Shown here: positions 1 through 5,413 of the stretch, piece by piece
Numbering within the stretch: the stretch's first letter is position 1
Layout of the letters: each line of letters opens with the position of its first letter
Source of the DNA: MGBC120314 sp051877855
GTDB lineage: Bacteria > Bacillota > Clostridia > Lachnospirales > Lachnospiraceae
Direction of reading: 5' to 3'
Assembly (NCBI GenBank): GCA_051877855.1
Contig: JBJEJH010000049.1
Coordinates: 1 to 6,023, forward strand
DNA length: 6,023 nucleotides
Made by a program: the position numbers and the translations under genes
Notes under the pieces: generated by a model
What the model was told of the DNA's origin: nothing
Seen by the model: the letters and a program-made list of their open reading frames with translations, nothing else
Databases searched by the model: none

Positions 1-852
1 GAATTGTGGAATCAGGTGCATAAAAAAAGACAGGAAACCGGTGTTGCCAACATCAAAACCCATAGTCTGGATCACGAGCATATTTTATCCGGTATTATCA
101 AATGTCCGATATGCGGTAGCGGTATGTATGGCAATGTAAATCGTAAGAAGCATCCGGACGGCGGGTATTACAGAGATTATTTTTACTATGCCTGTAAGCA
201 CCGAACTTTTGTTAATGGGCACAAATGTACTTACCGTAAGCAGTGGAGTGAGGATAAAATCAATGCGGCGGTGGAAGAAGTTATCCGTAAGCTTGTAAAC
301 AATCCAAAGTTCAAAACTGAGATTCAGAAGCACATTGGACAAAGCATTGATACCCAGGAGTTAGACAGAGAGTATACAGGCTTGCAGGAACGATTAAAGC
401 AGGTAACCGGTGCCAAGAACAAGCTGGCAAATCAGATGGATAATTTATCCGTGTTGGACAAGCATTATGACAAGAAGTATGAGGATATGCAGGTGCGTCT
501 GGATAAGCTTTATGATGAGATAGAGAAAATTGAAACGTCCATTGAAGCTGTAGAGACAAGACTGTATAATATTAAGCAGGAAAAGATATCCGGTGAAAAT
601 GTGTATCAGTTCTTATTATTCTTTGATAAGCTTTATGACAGATTTACGGATATTGAGAAGAAAACTTTTATGAAGAGCTTCCTTGTGGATGTAAATATTT
701 ACGAGGAAGAACAGGCAGACGGAAGGATACTTCGTAGTCTCAAGTTCCGATTTCCAGTATTTTTCAATGGGAAAGAGATATACGAATTGAATTGGGACAA
801 TGAAAGTACCGTTGAGAGTGTGGTTCTTTTGTCCAAACTGAAAGCTGAATGA
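1..852 (+). CDS. Large serine recombinase, C-terminal part (5' truncated by window edge)
   Basis: This is the C-terminal portion of a large serine site-specific recombinase, the enzyme class that integrates and excises conjugative transposons and phages. The reading frame is open from base 1, so the true start and the N-terminal catalytic serine domain lie upstream. Counting from the TTG codon at base 4, a zinc ribbon is visible: CPICG (Cys34, Cys37) followed by YYACKHR (Cys64) and GHKC (Cys75). A charged, heptad-like coiled coil follows at about residues 115-200. The protein then ends with a hydrophobic/aromatic segment and the tail ESTVESVVLLSKLKAE. A tail of this kind (VE-x-VVLLS) is common in clostridial recombinases, so the C-terminus looks complete and undamaged. 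In this family the zinc ribbon and coiled coil contact attachment-site DNA and control synapsis. The gene probably marks one end of an integrated element. Whether the full protein is functional cannot be judged from this fragment. Confidence 0.93.
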   Translation, partial: ELWNQVHKKRQETGVANIKTHSLDHEHILSGIIKCPICGSGMYGNVNRKKHPDGGYYRDYFYYACKHRTFVNGHKCTYRKQWSEDKINAAVEEVIRKLVNNPKFKTEIQKHIGQSIDTQELDREYTGLQERLKQVTGAKNKLANQMDNLSVLDKHYDKKYEDMQVRLDKLYDEIEKIETSIEAVETRLYNIKQEKISGENVYQFLLFFDKLYDRFTDIEKKTFMKSFLVDVNIYEEEQADGRILRSLKFRFPVFFNGKEIYELNWDNESTVESVVLLSKLKAE

Positions 853-969
853 TGTGATTAAGATTGAAATATAACTAGATGAGCTGGATGTGACGAGCGC
901 GGAGCGGAGCGAAGACAGGCGATAAGGGATGCTTTGGGGCATTTAGGGATGGTTTAGAGAGGTGAGCAC
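853..969. other. Intergenic gap downstream of the recombinase; possible element end
   Basis: No gene is visible in this 117-bp gap. It contains a TATAAC hexamer at 870-875 without a convincing -35 box, a GC-rich tract at 892-920, and the ribosome binding site (GAGAGGTG, 957-964) of the broken gene that starts at 970. No stem-loop with a T-run follows the recombinase stop, so there is no obvious intrinsic terminator. Because large serine recombinase genes often lie within a few hundred bases of an attachment site, this gap is a reasonable place for one half of an att site. That is inference only: no duplicated core could be identified with one end in view. Confidence 0.35.
892..920. repeat. 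Short GC-rich purine tract with three GAGCG units
   Basis: GAGCG occurs at 895-899, 902-906 and 907-911 inside a 29-bp stretch that is about 72% G+C, against a markedly AT-rich background. The strand shown is strongly purine-biased, so it does not fold into a stable hairpin. Its role is unknown. Possibilities are a remnant of the element boundary or a fragment of foreign DNA. The compositional jump is seen directly; any function is a guess. Confidence 0.4.
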
Positions 970-1367
970 ATGGCATTATACTATACGGTGTTTCATTATG
1001 ATGGTAGCAGGAATGTTGTTGTTATGACAGATATATGTGGTTTTTGAAGAACCTGTGGAAAAAGTGAAAAAAGAAAAACCTATTTTGTTTGAACTGGGTC
1101 ACGATGAAATACCGGATGAGAAATCTCTGAAAATGTTCCAAAAAGAAAATAACATAAAATTGCCAAGAAAATACTGTTCAAAGGTGTGTACCAGGAAATT
1201 ATTTGGCAATTGCAGATAATGGATGTGGTGATTATTATGTACTTTTCAAAAATAGTGATTGTATAGAAACGATTTATTTGTTTGAGTATGATTCCGGTGA
1301 ACTTTACGAGGTGGCAGATGATATTTTAGAGTTTTTGGTGAAGTATGGATTGAGGAAAGAATTATGA
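970..1367 (+). pseudogene. Decayed SUKH/SMI1-KNR4 family immunity protein gene (two frame breaks)
   Basis: Three reading frames must be joined to recover a protein. Frame 1 starts at ATG 970 behind a good ribosome binding site (GAGAGGTG, 957-964), reads MALYYTVFHYDG and onward, and stops at 1045-1047. Frame 2 then gives a segment containing EKSLKMFQKENNIKLPRKY and stops at 1217-1219. Frame 3, open from 1158, gives NYLAIADNGCGDYYVLF, then YLFEYDSGELYEVADD, and ends at TGA 1365-1367. The NNIKLPxxY segment matches the start of a SUKH (SMI1/KNR4) domain, and the A-D-N-G-x-G-D-Y-Y plus E-V-A-D-D segment matches its end. The roughly 45 residues normally between them, including the NGG region, appear to be missing. 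SUKH proteins are immunity proteins that neutralise polymorphic (often nuclease) toxins. The first break lies at an ATATAT run near 1031, so loss of one AT unit is a plausible cause. The stop overlaps the ATG of the next gene, which suggests an intact operon once existed. The family call is fairly firm; the mechanism of decay is inferred. Confidence 0.72.
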
Positions 1368-2149
1368 GGTATGTTACATATTCAGAAAATGAAAAGGATA
1401 TTGTAGAAAAAGGTCTGACAGAAATTCAAAAGATTTTGATGGGAACAGATGATGAAGCAAAAGCAAGATTGATATTCTGCCTTGATAAATATCTCGATCC
1501 GTATTATGGATATAATTTACCGTATTCAAATGAAATATTCGATTTGCTTGAGGTGGTAGTTATATCACCAAATTCTATCGATATTAGGGAGGATGCGCTG
1601 AATTTGTTGATTAGTTATGCGGGTGGTCCTTTTCCAATAATAGAGAAACATTACGATGGCTTGCCGGAAGAAATAAAAGCGGATGCTAAATATGCTGTTA
1701 ATATGTATACAATGTGGAAGTGTGCTGAATTAGCATTACAGGAATGCTTAAGAATATATACCGAAAATAAAAAGGAAAATCATAAAGGGTTCAATATGGG
1801 AGAGTTTCCTCATTCGGCGATCGTTGTTTATAATACTGAAGGGACGGAAGATGGAATCGGCTATGATAATATAGAGACAATAGAAGAAGTGTGGGAAATA
1901 AATAGTGACAAATATGAAGTAAGAGGAATTGATTTTACAGGAGTACCACGTCTTCGAACTCCGATTTCGGGAGCATATTATCCGAAAGGTGAATTCTATT
2001 TTAATATAGATATGATTAAAAAAGAGGTGTATCTTTCGTATATCTTTGGCCCTCGTTATGGAAGAGGGTTAAAATATCAAATACAAACCGATGAAGAAAA
2101 ATGTGAAATAACGGCGCTAATTAATCCTAAGGTTTTGTGGGTAATATAA
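1364..2149 (+). CDS. Unrecognised two-part protein; candidate orphan immunity protein
   Basis: I do not recognise this 261-residue protein. It has no signal peptide or membrane segment and should be cytosolic. Residues 8-128 look almost entirely helical, with a run of amphipathic helices reminiscent of short HEAT-like repeats (for example IREDALNLLISYAGGPF at 74-90). A lysine-rich linker at about 134-142 separates this from a strand-rich half (148-258) that contains the conspicuous motif GEFYFNID (209-216) and IFGPRYGRGLKY (227-238). The start is supported by GAGGAAAG at 1352-1359 and by the ATGA overlap with the stop of the upstream SUKH remnant, which points to translational coupling. Genes coupled to SUKH immunity genes are frequently themselves immunity proteins for polymorphic toxins, and small helical-repeat proteins are common among them. 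That role is inferred from context only. The frame is intact, unlike its neighbour, which suggests it is still under selection. Confidence 0.8.
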   Translation: MRYVTYSENEKDIVEKGLTEIQKILMGTDDEAKARLIFCLDKYLDPYYGYNLPYSNEIFDLLEVVVISPNSIDIREDALNLLISYAGGPFPIIEKHYDGLPEEIKADAKYAVNMYTMWKCAELALQECLRIYTENKKENHKGFNMGEFPHSAIVVYNTEGTEDGIGYDNIETIEEVWEINSDKYEVRGIDFTGVPRLRTPISGAYYPKGEFYFNIDMIKKEVYLSYIFGPRYGRGLKYQIQTDEEKCEITALINPKVLWVI

Positions 2150-2215
2150 ATAATATGTGTACTCTTAAGAAGGTTTTGATAGTAGAGATAAGGGATGAAG
2201 TGGAGATAGAATTAG

Positions 2216-3136
2216 ATGAAAACAGACAGATTATACGCTCTAACTTTATATCTGCTTAATCACGGAAAAACACCTGCATCAGAGCTCGCAAAACATTTTG
2301 AAGTATCTGTGAGGACGATTCAGAGGGATATAGATGCCTTGTGTCGGGCAGGCATTCCTATATGTGCTTTTACCGGTATAAATGGTGGATATGAGATTTT
2401 AAGTGATTTCAAAATGAATAATCAACTGGCATCAGAAGATGAATATGCCTATATTGCAACTGCGATAAATGGATTAAAGACTGTTACCAATAATCCGGTG
2501 GCTGACGACATTTATGAGAAAATAACAGCCATATCCAAAAAGAGTAATACAGGTATGATTTTGGACTTTTCCGTGTTAAGGGAAGGTGATGAGAAATTAC
2601 TTCAGATGTTACAGTCTGCGGTTAAGAATAAACAGGTGGTTCGATTTACTTATACAAATAATAGCGGAGAAACAAGAGAGCACTGTGTAGAGCCGATTGC
2701 AGTTATTTATAAATGGTATGCATGGTATATGTTGGCATTCAATCCTGCGAAGCAAGATTATAGGACATATAAGTTGGTTCGAATGGAAGATGTATGTACT
2801 ACAGAAGACAGATTTTCCAAGGAGCATAGGTCGGCGGAAGATATTTTAAATGATTGTAGTAGTTCCTATCAGGGAAAAGATGTATCTACGAAAGTAAGAT
2901 TGAGGTGCCGTGGCAATGCGATACATAGAATAAAAGAATATTTAAACGGACAATTGATTGAAACATTTGAAGACGGGACTGCTATTATGGAGATTCATAT
3001 TGTAGAGAATGAGCAGTGGTGGATTGGTGTTGTTTTGTCACAGGGAAACGAAGTCGAAGTTATAGAACCGGAGCAAATAAAAAATAGGATTATTGAGTGC
3101 GCGAAAGATATCCTTTTTTTATATGAGAAACTATGA
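2216..3136 (+). CDS. WYL-domain transcriptional regulator (HTH_11-WYL-WCX, YafY/DeoR-like)
   Basis: This is a cytosolic DNA-binding regulator of the common three-part type. A winged helix-turn-helix occupies about residues 1-60, with the recognition helix at SVRTIQRDIDALCRAG (31-46) and the wing ending in GINGGYEI. The WYL domain spans roughly 130-205 and carries the name-giving signature as W170-Y171-M172-L173, followed by the typical R-x-Y-K-L-x-R strand (183-189). The WCX effector or oligomerisation segment follows (about 222-303), with QWWIGVVLSQG and the closing EPEQIKNRI. WYL domains bind ligands such as nucleotides or nucleic acids and regulate stress, DNA-damage or defence genes; the ligand here is unknown. 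Its 306-residue length is normal for the family. The start is supported by GGAG at 2202-2205, ten bases upstream of the ATG. It is probably transcribed separately from the gene at 1364 (66-bp gap). It may control the downstream cassette, since an inverted repeat lies just after its stop. Confidence 0.93.
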   Translation: MKTDRLYALTLYLLNHGKTPASELAKHFEVSVRTIQRDIDALCRAGIPICAFTGINGGYEILSDFKMNNQLASEDEYAYIATAINGLKTVTNNPVADDIYEKITAISKKSNTGMILDFSVLREGDEKLLQMLQSAVKNKQVVRFTYTNNSGETREHCVEPIAVIYKWYAWYMLAFNPAKQDYRTYKLVRMEDVCTTEDRFSKEHRSAEDILNDCSSSYQGKDVSTKVRLRCRGNAIHRIKEYLNGQLIETFEDGTAIMEIHIVENEQWWIGVVLSQGNEVEVIEPEQIKNRIIECAKDILFLYEKL

Positions 3137-3152
3137 CATATAGGTGTCGTAA

Positions 3153-3176
3153 TTCTTGTGAGATAATACGCAAGAA
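3153..3176. promoter_or_regulatory. Inverted repeat with an internal GATAAT box; candidate operator or hairpin
   Basis: TTCTTGTG (3153-3160) and CGCAAGAA (3169-3176) form an 8-bp inverted repeat with one mismatch, which becomes a G-U pair in RNA, around the 8-base centre AGATAATA. No T-run follows, so a standard intrinsic terminator is unlikely. GATAAT at 3162-3167 resembles a -10 box in the centre of the repeat. No good -35 lies at the usual distance: the nearest match, ATGACA at 3133-3138, leaves a 23-base spacer. A regulator-binding site ahead of the GNAT gene, perhaps for the WYL protein, is the favoured reading, but it is not proven. Confidence 0.45.
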
Positions 3177-3205
3177 GCTGTCTATTGCTTAATGAATGAC
3201 GATAT

Positions 3206-3210
3206 GGAGG
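3206..3210 (+). promoter_or_regulatory. Ribosome binding site deciding the GNAT start
   Basis: GGAGG at 3206-3210, reinforced by AGGAA at 3216-3220, lies upstream of ATG 3222. The in-frame ATGs at 3192 and 3204 have no comparable site ahead of them. The 3222 start is therefore preferred, although the 11-base spacing from GGAGG is slightly long. Confidence 0.55.
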
Positions 3211-3221
3211 TTGATAGGAAT

Positions 3222-3785
3222 ATGAGCATTGATGTGTATGAACAAATTCCGGTTATGGAAAGTGACAAGTTTCTGTTGAGAGAAATTGAAGATGCGGATG
3301 CAGAGGATTTGCTTAAGGTATATTCGGACAAGGATGCTGTACCGCTTTTCAACAGTGATAACTGTGTGAATGGTTTTTACTATATTTCAATTGAAGAAAT
3401 GAAGGATACCATTGCGTTTTGGAAGAGAGAATATCAAAGCAGATATTATGTACGGTGGGCTATTATTGACAAAAATGCTAACTGTGCAATTGGTACAATA
3501 GAATTATTTAACCGAAAGGCAAAGGATTATTTCGATAATTGCGGATTGCTTAGACTGGATTTAAGAAGTGATTATGAAAAACAAGATATTATAGAGGATA
3601 TTCTTGGTATTATTATTCCTGAAACAAAAGATATGTTTGCTTGTGAAATGATTGCCACTAAGGCAGTTTCAATTGCCCAAGAGCGTATACAGGCTTTAGA
3701 ACATATGGGATTTTGTTTGTCGGAAGAAGCTTTAATAGGACATGATGGAACGAAGTACAATTCATATTATGTTCGGGAGGTGTAA
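3222..3785 (+). CDS. GNAT-fold acetyltransferase-like protein with degenerate cofactor loop
   Basis: The protein (187 residues from ATG 3222; 197 if ATG 3192 is used) has the layout of a RimJ/RimL-like GNAT N-acetyltransferase. The N-terminal strand KFLLREIEDADAEDLLKVY (residues 16-34) is the usual R-x-x-x-x-D-A-x-x-L start. It is followed by the central strand VRWAIID and CAIGTIELF. The acetyl-CoA strand and loop reads LLRLDLRSDYEKQDIIEDIL (109-128). The family closes with A-L-E-x-x-G-F, present here as QALEHMGF (157-164). In active GNATs the loop has a Q/R-x-x-G-x-G/A pattern. Here both glycine positions appear to be Glu and Gln (YEKQDI), so acetyl-CoA binding may be altered or lost. Such proteins typically acetylate ribosomal protein N-termini, small amines or antibiotics, but the substrate here is unknown. 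Its stop lies 3 bp before the next ATG, so it is surely co-transcribed with the GyrI-like gene. Confidence 0.85.
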   Translation: MSIDVYEQIPVMESDKFLLREIEDADAEDLLKVYSDKDAVPLFNSDNCVNGFYYISIEEMKDTIAFWKREYQSRYYVRWAIIDKNANCAIGTIELFNRKAKDYFDNCGLLRLDLRSDYEKQDIIEDILGIIIPETKDMFACEMIATKAVSIAQERIQALEHMGFCLSEEALIGHDGTKYNSYYVREV

Positions 3786-3788
3786 GGA

Positions 3789-4478
3789 ATGGCTTTTGAT
3801 TTTAAGAAGGAATACAAAGAATTTTATATGCCGAAGAATAAACCTGAAATAGTCAATGTTCCGACGGCTAATTATATTGCTGTCAGAGGGAAAGGTAATC
3901 CCAATACTCCGGATGGCGAGTATCAGCAGGCTATAGGTGTATTGTATGCGGTTGCTTATACTTTGAAGATGAGTTACAAATCAGATTACAAGATAAAAGG
4001 ATTTTTTGAATATGTTGTGCCGCCCTTGGAAGGTTTCTGGTGGCAGGGTGAGCGTCATCCTGTGGATGCTGTGGTGCGAACCGACCGAGCCGGCAGGCGA
4101 GAAGATATTCAAGGTATAGACTATGGGAATAAGGACACTTTTAACTGGATTTCTGTGATTCGATTACCTGACTTTATTACAAAAAAGGATTTTGAGTGGG
4201 CGATAGAAACTGCAACAAGAAAGAAAAATCTTGATTGCACCAAAGCAGAATTTTTGACCATTGAAGAGGGACTATGTGTTCAAATCATGCATATAGGACC
4301 ATTTGATAATGAGCCGGAGACTGTGGCGATTATGGATACGTTTCTGGAAAAGAATGGATATGAAAATGATATAAATGAAAATCGCTTGCATCATGAAATT
4401 TATATGTCTGACGCAAGGAAGGTTGCACCGGAGAAGTGGAAAACAGTTATCAGACATCCGATTAAAATAAGAAAGTAA
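3789..4478 (+). CDS. GyrI-like small-molecule-binding protein (two-lobed SOUL/GyrI fold)
   Basis: This 229-residue cytosolic protein matches the stand-alone GyrI-like family related to the effector domains of BmrR and Rob. Two related lobes are visible. The first begins at NVPTANYIAVRGKGNPNTPD (23-42), with a helix at about 44-60 and the strand FFEYVVPPLEGFWW (72-85). The second contains FEWAIETATRKKN (135-147), then GLCVQIMHIGPFDNEP (161-176), and ends in HHEIYMSDARKVAPEKWKTV (201-220), a strongly conserved family ending. Family members bind amphipathic or aromatic compounds. Some two-lobed members hydrolyse reactive cyclopropane-containing DNA-alkylating compounds, giving self-protection. 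Whether this one is a binder or a hydrolase cannot be told from sequence alone, although the Trp pair (84-85) and acidic residues near the pocket are compatible with either. The ribosome binding site GGGAGG (3775-3780) overlaps the end of the GNAT gene, which indicates tight coupling. Confidence 0.88.
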   Translation: MAFDFKKEYKEFYMPKNKPEIVNVPTANYIAVRGKGNPNTPDGEYQQAIGVLYAVAYTLKMSYKSDYKIKGFFEYVVPPLEGFWWQGERHPVDAVVRTDRAGRREDIQGIDYGNKDTFNWISVIRLPDFITKKDFEWAIETATRKKNLDCTKAEFLTIEEGLCVQIMHIGPFDNEPETVAIMDTFLEKNGYENDINENRLHHEIYMSDARKVAPEKWKTVIRHPIKIRK

Positions 4479-4486
4479 TTTATGCG

Positions 4487-4493
4487 AAAGGAG
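4487..4493 (+). promoter_or_regulatory. Ribosome binding site deciding the AraC-family start
   Basis: AAAGGAG at 4487-4493 lies nine bases before ATG 4503. An in-frame ATG at 4482 would add seven residues, but the site falls inside that extension and nothing comparable precedes 4482. The start at 4503 is preferred. Confidence 0.65.
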
Positions 4494-4502
4494 TTGCAGG
4501 AT

Positions 4503-5363
4503 ATGAATAATTCAATAATTTACCGTCCATTGACGGCAACTCCTTTTAAAAGAAATAGATTTTATGTGGAATTCGCCCCTTCTAAAGAACTGCAATCCTA
4601 CATCAGATGCTATTGGGGAACGGAAAATCCTCTTATACAAATTGAAAATGATGATACACCAGAATTAGTAATTCCGGATACTTGTGTGGATATTATATAC
4701 CACATAGATTACACAAATAATACTGTAACGGGTGGATTCTGCGGGGTAAATGATTGCAGTTTTCACACACATAGTAGCGGAACCATAGGGCACATGGTAT
4801 CAACATTTGCTATTCGTTTTTATGCGTGGAGTGCATATGCATTTGCCGATGATTCATTGCAATCTACCATGAATGGATACTTTGATGTGGGTTCAAGGTT
4901 TGAATGGCTGGATAAGATTATTCGTCCTAAATTGTTAAAACTGAGAACTTTACAGGAAAAAGCTTCTTTTACAGAACAAGTATTACTTAAAAAATTACCA
5001 AATGTGAGAGAAAATGCAGTTATTAATGATACGATACAGAATATTTTGATACAGAAAGGTTCTTTGGATATAGCAAAATTAGCAAAAGAATCCTTTGTGA
5101 GTACTAGGCAATTGGAGCGATTGTTTCATGAGTATGTTGGCATTACGCCTAAAAAGTTAAGTAACCTGATAAGGTATCAATTCTTGTGGAGAGATATTTT
5201 GTGTGAGCCGGATTTTGACGTATTAAGTATGGTTCACAAATTTGGATATACAGACCAATCTCATTTATTACGGGAATTCAAGAGATATCATTCTATGGAT
5301 ATACATAAGGCAAGAATCACTGCTTTCAAGGATGTCGGAAATATACAAGATGTTTTCGTATAA
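4503..5363 (+). CDS. AraC-family transcriptional regulator (DUF6597-like sensor domain plus HTH_18)
   Basis: This is a 286-residue DNA-binding regulator. The N-terminal part (about 1-150) looks like the DUF6597-type sensor domain. It has the opening segment FAPSKELQSYIRCYWG (24-39), the strand ELVIPDTCVDIIYHID (54-69) and a GGFCGVND turn (77-84), and presumably binds a small ligand. The C-terminal part carries two helix-turn-helix units: SLDIAKLAKESFVSTRQLER (187-206), followed by FHEYVGITPKKL, and DVLSMVHKFGYTDQSHLLRE (239-258), followed by FKRYHSMD. The AFGYxDQSHLxREFKR-like motif is diagnostic of AraC proteins. The usual closing P-x-x-Y/F-R is replaced by SMDIHKAR, a small deviation. It sits 24 bp after the GyrI-like gene and 50 bp before the VOC gene. 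It may therefore sense a compound handled by these neighbours and regulate them or itself. The regulated promoter was not identified. Confidence 0.92.
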   Translation: MNNSIIYRPLTATPFKRNRFYVEFAPSKELQSYIRCYWGTENPLIQIENDDTPELVIPDTCVDIIYHIDYTNNTVTGGFCGVNDCSFHTHSSGTIGHMVSTFAIRFYAWSAYAFADDSLQSTMNGYFDVGSRFEWLDKIIRPKLLKLRTLQEKASFTEQVLLKKLPNVRENAVINDTIQNILIQKGSLDIAKLAKESFVSTRQLERLFHEYVGITPKKLSNLIRYQFLWRDILCEPDFDVLSMVHKFGYTDQSHLLREFKRYHSMDIHKARITAFKDVGNIQDVFV

Positions 5364-5369
5364 ATTTAG

Positions 5370-5375
5370 TATAAT
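5370..5375 (+). promoter_or_regulatory. Possible -10 box (TATAAT) ahead of the VOC gene
   Basis: A perfect TATAAT lies between the AraC stop and the VOC ribosome binding site, 38 bases before ATG 5414. No convincing -35 hexamer occurs 16-18 bases upstream, so the promoter would be weak or activator-dependent, which would fit control by the adjacent AraC protein. In AT-rich DNA a chance match is also quite possible. Confidence 0.3.
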
Positions 5376-5413
5376 AGTTTCAAATTCTGACAGGCAGGAG
5401 AGGATGAAGAACT

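Noticed and set aside
616..942. Minus-strand 108-codon frame opposite the end of the recombinase gene.
   Set aside because: It lies opposite a conserved recombinase C-terminus and has no recognisable domain.
1037..1219. Stand-alone 60-residue gene starting at GTG 1037.
   Set aside because: It has no proper ribosome binding site, and its sequence is the middle piece of the broken SUKH gene, continuing frame 1 before it and frame 3 after it.
2163..2170. TCTTAAGA palindrome in the gap between the gene at 1364 and the WYL gene, considered as a terminator or operator.
   Set aside because: It is only 8 bp with no loop and no T-run, and a palindrome this short is common by chance.
921..2197. Direct repeat GATAAGGGATG at 921-931 and 2187-2197 bracketing the immunity-like genes, considered as insertion-site duplication or att cores.
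   Set aside because: An exact 11-mer is expected to recur a few times by chance in a 6-kb window (about 1.8e7 base pairings over 4.2e6 possible 11-mers). The flanks do not extend the match convincingly.
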